Shown here: one piece after another, positions 6,150-13,533 of the stretch
How positions within the stretch are numbered: position 1 is the stretch's first letter
Layout: each line of letters opens with the position of its first letter
NCBI GenBank assembly: GCA_003248655.1
Contig: QFPM01000015.1
Coordinates: 1 to 64,000 of the forward strand
From: Microbacterium sp.
GTDB taxonomy: Bacteria; Actinomycetota; Actinomycetes; Actinomycetales; Microbacteriaceae
Direction of reading: 5' to 3'
DNA: 64,000 nucleotides
Program-made: the position numbers and the translations under genes
Notes under the pieces: model-generated
Databases searched by the model: none
Told to the model about the DNA's origin: nothing
The model's input: the letters and a program-made list of their open reading frames with translations, nothing else

Positions 6150-8683
6150 CAGCGGAGCTTCACCGCCATCGCGCCGAGATTGGAGGCCACGCCCATCAGC
6201 TCATCGATGGCATGGAGCAGGTCGCGGTCGGAGATGAGTGGACGGACCTTGTGCAGCACCTGCCAGGTCTCACTGCAGAACTTCGACAGCGGGGCCATGA
6301 CTTCCTGAACCTTTTCGTGGTTGATCTGCCAGGAGGGCATTCCCGTGAGTTGGGCGCTGACGCGGATGATGACTTCGCGGGCCTGGTCGATCTGCGGCGT
6401 GCGCGCCCGCGCGAACGTACGCGCGAGTTCCTCCCCCGCGAGCGTGACCAAGGGCGCGAGCAGTCGACGATCTTCCTCGTCCAGGCTTGCCAGCGCGTGC
6501 TTTGCGCCAATCACCCAGTCGATGAACTCATCCTTTGGCTCGCCCTGATCCGTGTTGATGTTCTGGGTGATCGACATCACGGTGAAGCACGTGAGTGGTA
6601 CTCGCTGCCTTGGTTCGAGCGGTAGACCACCCTTCAAGAGCGTCAATCCGAAGAACGCTCCACCCATCTCATCGTTCTGCTCCGCCAGGATGTTGACCGC
6701 AGCCTCGACGACGGAGTCGCGCTCCTCCTCGACCCACTTCTCGGCGAGACCGGTGCGGAGCTCCTTCGAAAGCTCGGCAACGAACTCTTCAACGCCGCGT
6801 GCGCGGCCCTGGAAGATGCGCGCTGCGGCCGAACCAGCGTTGCGGCCGAATGCACCGGGCGGCTGCGCGGCGAGCCAGTTCGAGTCGTGGATCGCGAGGG
6901 TACGCACGATCCGGAGATACCGCTCAGTGGGAATCTGCTCGCGAATGAGTGGCCGCAGCGCAGCCAGGATGTCCTCAGGGATGGTCTCATCATCGTCTGC
7001 CCAGATGCGGGCATCGTCGTTAACCCACAGGAGGAGTGCGCGCTCCGCCGCCATCGCACGCTGTTGGGAACTGGGTGCCTCGCGCGCGATCTTGACGAAC
7101 CGTTGGATCGCGCTCCAATGCTCCAGCTCCGTCGCGACTACGGCGGCGTTGGTGAGCAGGGCCTCCGTGTACTCACCTTCGAGGGCACTATCAAGTGCTG
7201 CCAGCGCGGGTTCGGGTCTGTCCTCGAGCCAGAGTCCGCAGGCGATGAGGTTGAGTAGCTCGTCGCGAACCGCTTCGCGCCTCGCGCCGCGGAGGCGATC
7301 ACGCGCGATCTCCTGCGCCCGGGCCCAGTTCCAGCTGAACAGTGCCTCACGCGCCTGATGCAACGCGAAGAGGTCCTCGTACTGTTCGGACTGACTACCA
7401 CCGTCGCGCGATGCACGTACGCCTTTGCTGATGAGAACACCCCATGTCGAGGAATCGGCCAGCAGTTCCGCAGACGCAGACCCCGCTGCGCCAGCCTTCA
7501 GAGCGTCCGCAAGTTCCCGTAGCAATGGGTCGTGAGCCTCTTCGACAGGTTGGTCGCCCTTCGCGATGCTCCGGGCGGCCATCGCATCCTTGAGTTTCAG
7601 CCCGGGCATCGCCGCCGCGACATCGTCGTCCCCGCGGAGGTAGCGACGGTAGGCCTCGCCGGCGAACTTGAGTGCGATCACCGCGTCAGTAGTCAACTCG
7701 TCGGGGCGTGTACGCGCTGCGATATAGGTGCTCCATGAGACACCCTGCATGTCATCGACGTCGACGGCTCCGTCTATCGTCGAGGCCGTGACGGAAGCTC
7801 CGGCGTCAATGAGGTCGTCGACAGCGGAAAGGGACAACCCGCCGATATCGATCTGGCGGGCCGCCTGCGGGCTCCCACCTGAGAGAACGGAGTAGGCCGC
7901 CGCGCGGCTGGATGTCGCCGCGAACCATCCGGGCGTCCTGCTCGCAAGGCTGAGTCGCCCAGCACGCTTGAGCCCGGCCGCAACGAGTGCCGCCCCGAGC
8001 GTGTTCGCCGCGCTCGCCATATCGGGTCGTGTGGCGCTCGACGGAGCGAACAGGGCGGCGATGTCGGCGCCCAGCGAACCTAGCTCCACGCCCTCGGCGA
8101 GTGCCACGCGAGCGCGCACGCCAAGTGGCGCCGCGAAGTCCGCGACCAGTGCGGCGGCCCTAGCACGCCGTTGCCTGGAACCCGCCGCGTGGTCTTGGAG
8201 CAGCTCGTAGTTCACCCGCCACGCTGCCAGCGGGAGTCGTCCGCATTCTTCCTCGGTCAGGCTGAGAGCTTTGCGGTCGAGCAGCAGCCCCACCGCATGA
8301 TTGCCGCCAGCACGTCGGAGCATTGCGTCGACGCGCTTGCCCAGCTCAGCCGCGGCGGGCTTCGTGACGAATTCGTCGGATACAGCACCGCTAAGCAGTC
8401 TCTTCAAGCGACCTGCGTGGGAGCGAATCGCAGGCGACGCTGGCACCACTGCCTGACCAAGACGCTCAACAAGGCGGACCTCCACCTCGCCGTCCCGCCA
8501 AATACCTTTGACGTGCGAGCGGTCTCGGTCAATGACGATGAACACCTCCTTGCGGAGGCCACGGCGCACACGGTAGATCGATCCAACCTCAAGAGAGGGC
8601 GCGACGCGCGCCTCGACGCCTAGAGCGTGCGTCGCGCTCGCCTCGACCCGATCAGCAACCAACCTAGCGCGATCAGCACCCAT
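6149..8683 (-). CDS. unrecognised 844-aa helical protein of the Hsp70 operon
   Basis: I do not recognise this family. It is the first gene of the operon. The first 70 residues look like a small beta domain (SIYRVRRGLRKEVFIVIDRD). The remainder is almost entirely predicted helix, Ala/Leu/Glu/Arg rich, with stretches that look like degenerate helical (TPR/HEAT-like) repeats, for example around WNWARAQEIARDRL and ALAALDSALEGEYTEALL. There is no membrane segment, nuclease, NTPase or DNA-binding motif that I can see. Its stop codon shares one base with the ATG of the J-like gene. A sensor, scaffold or Hsp70 client is plausible from the context. Confidence 0.75.
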   Translation of the reverse strand: MGADRARLVADRVEASATHALGVEARVAPSLEVGSIYRVRRGLRKEVFIVIDRDRSHVKGIWRDGEVEVRLVERLGQAVVPASPAIRSHAGRLKRLLSGAVSDEFVTKPAAAELGKRVDAMLRRAGGNHAVGLLLDRKALSLTEEECGRLPLAAWRVNYELLQDHAAGSRQRRARAAALVADFAAPLGVRARVALAEGVELGSLGADIAALFAPSSATRPDMASAANTLGAALVAAGLKRAGRLSLASRTPGWFAATSSRAAAYSVLSGGSPQAARQIDIGGLSLSAVDDLIDAGASVTASTIDGAVDVDDMQGVSWSTYIAARTRPDELTTDAVIALKFAGEAYRRYLRGDDDVAAAMPGLKLKDAMAARSIAKGDQPVEEAHDPLLRELADALKAGAAGSASAELLADSSTWGVLISKGVRASRDGGSQSEQYEDLFALHQAREALFSWNWARAQEIARDRLRGARREAVRDELLNLIACGLWLEDRPEPALAALDSALEGEYTEALLTNAAVVATELEHWSAIQRFVKIAREAPSSQQRAMAAERALLLWVNDDARIWADDDETIPEDILAALRPLIREQIPTERYLRIVRTLAIHDSNWLAAQPPGAFGRNAGSAAARIFQGRARGVEEFVAELSKELRTGLAEKWVEEERDSVVEAAVNILAEQNDEMGGAFFGLTLLKGGLPLEPRQRVPLTCFTVMSITQNINTDQGEPKDEFIDWVIGAKHALASLDEEDRRLLAPLVTLAGEELARTFARARTPQIDQAREVIIRVSAQLTGMPSWQINHEKVQEVMAPLSKFCSETWQVLHKVRPLISDRDLLHAIDELMGVASNLGAMAVKLR

Positions 8684-8841
8684 CCTGACGCCCTACTCCA
8701 GCACATCCAGGCAACCCAGCCCCCATTATCAAGAGGTACCCTATCGCGGCTCCCATTCATGACACGGCATCGCCACGGCACGTGATCCGCCCAACGCGCC
8801 CCCGAACGGGGTTCGCTCGCTCGAGACTGAACACCCGACTC

Positions 8842-9044
8842 AGAGACGGAGGGATTCGCGCTCTCGGCCCCATGCTGACGCGGTCGAAACCAGGCAGCGG
8901 AGCAACGCGCCGTGAGCAGAATGCTCAGCGACATCCCGCAGAACCACAAGACTGCTCAACGCCGAGCTCCTCGAGGACGTGGCAGAAATGGCAGACTTCG
9001 TGGCAGAGCCGAAAGAAAATAGCCTCTGATCAGGCATTTTTAGA
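8842..9044. repeat. right-end repeat of cassette Y
   Basis: About 200 bases similar to 20,825-21,037. It starts with a partial tRNA-end copy (AGAGACGGAGGGATT at 8,842). It contains GCTCAGCGACATCC, ACTGCTCAACGCC, and CGTGGCAGA at 8,978 and 8,999, then CCTCTGATCAGG just before the att copy at 9,045. The rest of the stretch 8,684-9,303 holds the operon promoter region and no gene that I can support. Confidence 0.65.
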
Positions 9045-9103
9045 GCGGAGACGGAGGGATTTGAACCCTCGGTCCCCGTAAGGGGACTCCACCTTGGCAG
9101 GGT
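9045..9103 (-). repeat. partial tRNA-Ser(GCT) 3' half (att-like site B)
   Basis: Fifty-nine bases match the 3' half of the tRNA-Ser(GCT) at 21,040-21,098 with one mismatch (9,096). They include acceptor 3' strand, T arm, variable arm and the 3' side of the anticodon stem. The match ends in the anticodon loop, a common crossover point for tRNA-targeting tyrosine recombinases. The 5' half of the tRNA is absent, so this is not a functional tRNA. Confidence 0.85.
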
Positions 9104-9262
9104 AGGCGGAGCCGAATCCGGTCTCGATCCCCGCGACGGCGCGGGACCGCGCGGTTCCGCGGATTGCGCTCTTCACCTGGCATATTCAGTCGGCCATGGG
9201 TCGGCTCGTGTCGCACTCTATCCACTCCGCGCAACGAGACAATCGGGATCATCGGCAGCCTC

Positions 9263-9282
9263 GGGGACCCCTGGGGACCCCT
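9263..9282. repeat. tandem GGGGACCCCT repeat
   Basis: Two abutting copies of GGGGACCCCT lie about 160 bases inside the left end of cassette Z. The same word recurs, as an inverted pair, about 80 bases from the right end of the same cassette. It may be a sub-terminal recombinase site. Confidence 0.5.
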
Positions 9283-9303
9283 GACCTGGGATGCGCGAGC
9301 GTG

Positions 9304-9933
9304 TCAACTGACAGCCACGACCGGCACGAAAGCAGCAAGCGACACCGGGTCGCGCGACCGATCGTACTCGCGCAGCAGATCAATGTAGGGGCGCTTGTCG
9401 ACACCCCAGTCGTAGGTGAACAGCAGCTCGCCGGCATCCTGCGCGGCGAAGAACACGAGATCCGCGAGCAGCCGCGTCACCCGGCCGTTCCCGTCGACGA
9501 ACGGATGAATCCGGACCACTTCTGCGTGAACAGCGATTCCGAGCTCACGCGGCGACCAGTCGTCGGTGTGTTCCCACCGATATGCAATGGTCTCGAGAGA
9601 CTGCCTCAACTCCACCGCGATCTTGACCGGGTCGATCCCGACGCTCTTCTCCGTCCGCCGGTACACACCCGCCCAGGTCCAGATGTCCCCGTACAGTCGC
9701 CGATGAAGCTCCCGCACGAACGCATCCGTCAACAAATCGGACAAGCCGACGCGCCCGTCGATGACGGCATTGGCGAACTCGAAGCTCACCTCGTCACTGA
9801 CCGCCTGCTCCACGTCGTACACGTCAGCCCGCAGCGGATCATCACCTAGAAGCGCGCGTGCCACCGGCGTCAGCGCGTCGGCTTCATCGGGCTCGAGCGG
9901 AGTCTCCCCGTAACCCGGGCTGAGAGGGCTCAC
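9304..9933 (-). CDS. Fic-family AMP transferase (toxin-like)
   Basis: Fic proteins transfer AMP or related groups onto target hydroxyls; stand-alone bacterial forms often act as toxins. The 209-residue protein has the canonical catalytic loop HPFVDGNGR (143-151), with the essential His143 and the Asp/Asn/Arg set, and the upstream FIDO helix region (RRLYGDIWTWAGVYR at about 78-92). No (S/T)xxxE(G/N) inhibitory helix is obvious inside the protein. It starts with GTG, overlapping the stop of a 49-codon upstream gene by four bases (GTGA), which suggests a coupled regulator or antitoxin. Confidence 0.88.
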   Translation of the reverse strand: MSPLSPGYGETPLEPDEADALTPVARALLGDDPLRADVYDVEQAVSDEVSFEFANAVIDGRVGLSDLLTDAFVRELHRRLYGDIWTWAGVYRRTEKSVGIDPVKIAVELRQSLETIAYRWEHTDDWSPRELGIAVHAEVVRIHPFVDGNGRVTRLLADLVFFAAQDAGELLFTYDWGVDKRPYIDLLREYDRSRDPVSLAAFVPVVAVS

Positions 9934-10079
9934 GCAGAATGGCGTGCCGCGAGGAACCGCGCGGCCTTCTCCGTACGCACGTGACCGGCGGGAACCGAGC
10001 GACGCTCGAGCGCAGCACTCGAACGCGTCGACTTCTCGACAGCGCGACGGAGCGCGTCACGATCGATCTTCTTGACCAT
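9930..10079 (-). CDS. 49-aa partner of the Fic gene (possible antitoxin)
   Basis: A short gene reading MVKKIDRDALRRAVEKS, then a basic, helix-prone sequence ending AARFLAARHSA. It is preceded by an acceptable ribosome site (GGAGG about 8 bases before the ATG on the minus strand) and ends in a GTGA overlap with the Fic start. It lacks the classical Fic-inhibitory (S/T)xxxE(G/N) motif, so its role as an antitoxin is inferred from size, order and overlap only. Confidence 0.6.
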   Translation of the reverse strand: MVKKIDRDALRRAVEKSTRSSAALERRSVPAGHVRTEKAARFLAARHSA

Positions 10080-10302
10080 GCCCACCACCTCCGATAAGCC
10101 CGAGCTAATTCAATAGCTTACTCGCGCACGGTCTGCCCGGACCAGAGCAACCACAGTACGCGCTGAGGATCCCCAAACGGGCAATGCCCGAAGACAGCGG
10201 CTTCGGTGGCGGAGTGCGATTGTCAAACTCCCTTCGCAGATTCTCGGTGTTGGCTTGTATTACATCCGCACACGCGTCTCCGCGGGTGATACTCCTGTAA
10301 CG

Positions 10303-10842
10303 ATGTCAGACAACGCGACGCTTCTCAGCATTACCGGCAAGGTGTCATACAACGACGAGATCTCGGTCGCGCAGGCCGCTCGGATCATCACATTCCTGAA
10401 CTCTGAAGAGGCCGAGACCTCTACCAGCGCTTTCGGAATCGAAACCCCCGCGCAGGAGCGGGCCTCTTCCTCATCGGCAACGACCACGAAGAAGGTCAAC
10501 AACCCGCGGGACGCGCTCGACGTTTCAGGCGCTACGAAGAACCCGGAGAAGATCGTGGCGCTCGGGGCGTATGTGCTGCAGGACGGCGGGGACACGTTCA
10601 AGATCGAGGATGTGAAGGCCGCGTTCCGCCGTGCTCGCGAGACGCAGCCGGCGAACTTCACGCGCGACCTCGGGGCTGCCATCTCGGCGGGGTGGATCTT
10701 CGAGTCAGATGACGCCCCGGGCGAGTATTACCTGAACAACAGGATCGATGCCATCTTCGACGGTGACTTCATCTTTCCGAAGGCCTCAAACGGGAGCGGC
10801 AGTCGAGCCCGCGGAACGAAGAAGACTCCGAGCAAGGAGTAG
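10303..10842 (+). CDS. unrecognised protein with a winged-helix-like C-terminal domain
   Basis: Function not recognised. The frame opens at a TTG at 10,255, but the ATG at 10,303 (MSDNATLLSITGKVSYND) gives a more natural 179-residue product. Residues about 1-45 form a small helical unit. A Ser/Thr-rich linker follows. A compact domain at about 80-155 (NPEKIVALGAYVLQDGG, FKIEDVKAAFRRARE, FTRDLGAAISAGWI, GEYYLNN) has the alternation of a winged helix. The tail is basic (RARGTKKTPSKE) and may contact nucleic acid. The IS256-family element begins right after its stop codon, so downstream partners may have been lost. Confidence 0.7.
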   Translation: MSDNATLLSITGKVSYNDEISVAQAARIITFLNSEEAETSTSAFGIETPAQERASSSSATTTKKVNNPRDALDVSGATKNPEKIVALGAYVLQDGGDTFKIEDVKAAFRRARETQPANFTRDLGAAISAGWIFESDDAPGEYYLNNRIDAIFDGDFIFPKASNGSGSRARGTKKTPSKE

Positions 10843-12256
10843 TGCCCCTTAACGTGGTGTAGCGCGCGGTGGCTGCCGGCCCCGTCGTGGACGTGGGCGC
10901 GGTCACCGTGTGATCCTTCGAGGAAACTCTCACATCCCACTCGAAAGGCATCATCACGATGACCGCACTTCATATTGTCGACCCTGCGAGCGTGCTCGCT
11001 GAAGCCCTGACCGACGCGTCGCCGGACCTGATGCGCAGCCTGCTGCAGACCACGATCAACGCACTCCTGTCCGCCGATGCTGACGCTGTGGTCGGCGCCG
11101 AGTGGGGCAAGCCCTCACCGGACCGTGCCGCGCAGCGCAACGGCTACCGCCACCGCGACCTCGACACCCGCGTCGGCACGATCGACGTCGCGATCCCGAA
11201 GCTCCGGCAGGGCACCTACTTCCCCGAATGGCTCCTCGAGCGCCGCAAACGCGCCGAGACCGCGCTGATCACGGTCGTCGCGGACTGCTACCTCGCGGGC
11301 GTCTCGACGCGGCGGATGGACAAGCTGGTGAAGACTCTCGGGATCCACTCCCTGTCGAAGTCGCAGGTCTCGCGGATGGCGGCCGACCTCGACGAGCACG
11401 TCGACCAGTTCCGCCACCGCCCCCTGGACGACGCGGGCCCGTTCACGTTCGTCGCCGCCGATGCGCTGACGATGAAGATCCGTGAGGGTGGCCGCGTGAT
11501 CAATGCGGTCGTGCTGGTCGCGACCGGCGTGAACGCCGACGGGCGCCGCGAAGTCCTGGGGCTGCGGGTCGCAACGTCGGAGACCGGCGCTGCCTGGAAC
11601 TCGTTCTTCGCCGACCTCGTCGCCCGCGGTCTGGGCGGGGTGCGCCTAGCCACCTCCGACGCTCACGCAGGTCTCGTAGAGGCGATCGCGGCGAACCTGC
11701 CCGGCGCAGTCTGGCAAAGATGCCGCACGCACTACGCCGCGAACCTGATGAGCGTCACCCCGAAGAGCATGGCCGGCGGTGAAGGCGATGCTGCACTCCG
11801 TTTACGACCAGCCCGACGCTGACGCAGTGAACGCGCAGTTCGACCGGCTCCTGGACTACGTCGACGGAAAACTCCCCGCCGCGTTCGAGCACCTCGACAA
11901 CGCGAGAGCTGACATCCTCGCGTTCACCGGGTTCCCCGACGGGCTCTGGCAGCAGATCTGGTCCAACAACCCCAACGAGCGATTGAACCGGGAGATCCGC
12001 CGCCGCACCGACTCCGTGGGCATCTTCCCGAACCGCGACGCGATCATCCGCCTCGTCGGCGCGGTCCTCGCCGAACAGACCGACGAATGGGCGAGGGCCG
12101 CCGCTACCTCGGGCTCGACATCCTCGCCAAGTCCCGCCTCACCCTCGTCCCCGACACCGGGAAGGAGGCGACCACCGACACCGTCCTCGAGCTCAGCGCC
12201 TAACCGAAATCAACAGCAGAAGGATCACCGACCGCTACACCACGTCCCGGGGCTTG
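10843..12256 (+). mobile_element. IS256-family insertion sequence (inactive)
   Basis: About 1.41 kb bounded by imperfect inverted repeats. The left end near 10,845 reads GCCCCTTAACGTGGTGTAGC; the right end near 12,226-12,256 is its complement with a few differences (shared core ACGTGGTGTAGCG). One transposase gene, carrying two frameshifts, fills it. I could not find a convincing 8-9 bp target duplication, so exact ends are uncertain by a few bases. The left end abuts the stop codon of the gene at 10,303. Confidence 0.75.
10959..12203 (+). pseudogene. IS256-family transposase with two frameshifts
   Basis: DDE (mutator-type) transposase. The first Asp lies in FVAADALTMKIREGG, the second in LATSDAHAGL, and the Glu in NPNERLNREIRRRTDS. 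Near 11,771 two bases appear missing (AGCATG then GCCGGCGG, where the family reads SMWPAVKAMLHS), which shifts the frame. Near 12,091 one more base appears missing (EWA-EGRRYLGLD), which returns the reading to the original frame and the natural stop TAA at 12,201-12,203. Net loss is three bases but about 107 codons are out of frame, so the enzyme should be inactive unless rescued by frameshifting. Confidence 0.88.
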
Positions 12257-12450
12257 ACCTCGTTCGGATGACCAGCCCGCAAATAGTCGCAATGGCCGCG
12301 GCCCATTCGTGCGGTCGTCAGCGGCTCCGAAGAGTCGGGGGCGCCACCCTCGCGGGGTGGTGCACCGCCCCGCTGTCGGCACCCGCTTCACCGCGGAATC
12401 ATGCGGAACTCGGCGCGACAGCTGGTCCGATAGAGCGAGGGAATGTGCTC

Positions 12451-12487
12451 CAGGGGTCCCCCGCGGGTCCCCACCGGGGACCCCTGG
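12451..12487. repeat. inverted repeat CCAGGGGTCCCC / GGGGACCCCTGG
   Basis: A perfect 12-base inverted repeat (12,451-12,462 and 12,476-12,487) with a 13-base loop, about 80 bases left of the tRNA-derived copy at 12,564. It uses the same word as the tandem repeat at 9,263. It could be a hairpin terminator, but the shared word at both cassette ends favours a recombinase site. The rest of 12,257-12,563 holds no gene that I can support. Confidence 0.55.
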
Positions 12488-12563
12488 AGGCCGAAATGCC
12501 CTGGGCTAAGCAAAACCAGACCTCAAGCGCCAGCAGGAGAAAAAAACGCTGACCAGGTATTTT

Positions 12564-12586
12564 TGGCGGAGACAGAGGGATTTGAA
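12564..12586. repeat. tRNA-Ser 3'-end repeat (att-like site C)
   Basis: TGGCGGAGACAGAGGGATTT then GAA differs by one base from the copy at 2,621 and from the 3' end of the intact tRNA-Ser(GCT). It is preceded by CTGACCAGGTATTTT, as at the other copies. It marks the left edge of cassette X. Confidence 0.75.
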
Positions 12587-12707
12587 ATCGCGCCGATGTC
12601 AATCGAAGTCAACTGAAACCGCGCGATTCCGAGGGTTCTGACGTCGCCGACATCCGCTCCGATCAGGTCGATCCGGTTCGATTCGTGGCAGAAACGTGGC
12701 CCGAATC
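12584..12707. repeat. left-end repeat of cassette X
   Basis: Similar over its whole length to 2,641-2,766: GAAATCGCGCCGATG at the start, GGGTTCTGA in the middle, and GATTCGTGGCAGA with a second CGTGG motif and CGAATC at the end (12,680-12,707). Confidence 0.65.
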
Positions 12708-12715
12708 TCTCGCCC

Positions 12716-13402
12716 TCAGAGCTCCTGGAGCGCGGGGTTTGCCTCGATCACGGGCAGCAGCCTCTCGGTCTGGACGAAGAAGCGAGCCGCGTCGGGACCG
12801 ATCGCGTGACACACGCTCCGCATGTCTCGACGGACCTTGCGGAGATCGTATCGATGCAGCGGCTCGAGGTGAGCGACACGGTTGCGTAAGCCGTGGACGT
12901 TGGCGACGCGGGCGACGATGCTGTCTGCCGACCAGTCGCCGGGCCACGCCGGGAACGCGTTCTTGATGGCGACCGTCCAGAGCTTCTGCTTCGACTTGTT
13001 CGACTTCGACGGGAGGAGGTAGCGCCACACTCCCAACGACATCTGAGCCAGCACGTCATCATGACTCACCGGCCGGCCGTGGTCCGCGGCGATGCGTCTC
13101 GCCCGCGTTGCCGCCTTCGACAATTCAGTCTGGTTCATTGCCCGAAGCAAGTACGGATGGGGGCGCAACAGCCAGTCGGACGTCCCTGCCATCCCGTCGT
13201 TCCAGATGCGCAGCTCGCGATCGATGGCGTTGCGCAGGACGAGCTCGAAGACATGGATCGCCTCCATCGCGGCGCCCGATGCGCGGACATTCCACTCGAA
13301 CAGTTCGTGCGCGCGAGTGATGTCACCACCGGCGTCATCGAGAATCCGCTGCAGTCGAGCGTCGCCGACGAATCGGGAACTCACAGGCTCGATCGGCGAC
13401 AC
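12716..13402 (-). CDS. Abi-like protein with HEPN motif
   Basis: Probable abortive-infection ribonuclease or translation-arrest factor. The 228-residue, mostly helical protein has the Abi-like core FELVLRNAIDREL (52-64), SLGVWRYLLP (122-131) and the R-x4-H signature RNRVAHLEP (173-181), which forms the catalytic pair in HEPN ribonucleases. It is the last gene of the cassette-X minus-strand series but is separated from jetD by 131 bases containing a strong hairpin, so it probably has its own promoter. Its start (ATG at 13,402) is followed by MSPIEPVSSRF, with no better upstream candidate. Confidence 0.78.
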   Translation of the reverse strand: MSPIEPVSSRFVGDARLQRILDDAGGDITRAHELFEWNVRASGAAMEAIHVFELVLRNAIDRELRIWNDGMAGTSDWLLRPHPYLLRAMNQTELSKAATRARRIAADHGRPVSHDDVLAQMSLGVWRYLLPSKSNKSKQKLWTVAIKNAFPAWPGDWSADSIVARVANVHGLRNRVAHLEPLHRYDLRKVRRDMRSVCHAIGPDAARFFVQTERLLPVIEANPALQEL

Positions 13403-13458
13403 ACAGGCTAGACTAGACGCACAAACACCGGACGCTTCGCGGATCGGTGCTTACACAT

Positions 13459-13487
13459 AAGGGGCCCGGCGCAAGCCGAGGCCCCTT
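13459..13487 (-). terminator. hairpin with GCAA tetraloop between jetD and the Abi-like gene
   Basis: On the + strand the arms are AAGGGGCCCGGC and GCCG-A-GGCCCCTT, giving a 12-pair stem with one bulged A and the loop GCAA. It lies downstream of the jet operon and upstream of the Abi-like gene. No T run follows on either strand, so it may act as a weak terminator or an RNA processing/protection element. Confidence 0.55.
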
Positions 13488-13533
13488 ATCCTCTGCCCCA
13501 CTTTGAGGTCGTCGCTACATCGCTGTCGGCTGC

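Larger units (their letters stand above)
2621..9044. mobile_element. integrative cassette Y (chaperone operon)
   Basis: This 6.4-kb segment is bounded by tRNA-Ser 3'-end repeats at 2,621 and 9,045. Inside them, its left end (2,641-2,766) matches the left end of cassette X, and its right end (8,842-9,044) matches the right end of cassette X. The only cargo is the four-gene minus-strand operon 8,683-2,857. No integrase, excisionase or replication gene is visible. It may be a satellite-like element moved by a recombinase encoded elsewhere; that is inference from the repeats alone. Confidence 0.55.
9045..12563. mobile_element. integrative cassette Z (Fic cassette)
   Basis: This 3.5-kb segment lies between the tRNA-derived copies at 9,045 and 12,564. 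Its cargo is a Fic protein with a 49-residue partner, an unrecognised gene, and an IS256-family insertion. Its ends differ from those of X and Y: GGGGACCCCT motifs occur near both ends (9,263-9,282 and 12,451-12,487). No recombinase is visible. The boundaries are inferred from the repeats. Confidence 0.45.

Noticed and set aside
9045..9103. A second functional tRNA-Ser gene
   Set aside because: Only the 3' half is present; there is no 5' acceptor strand, D arm or anticodon 5' stem.
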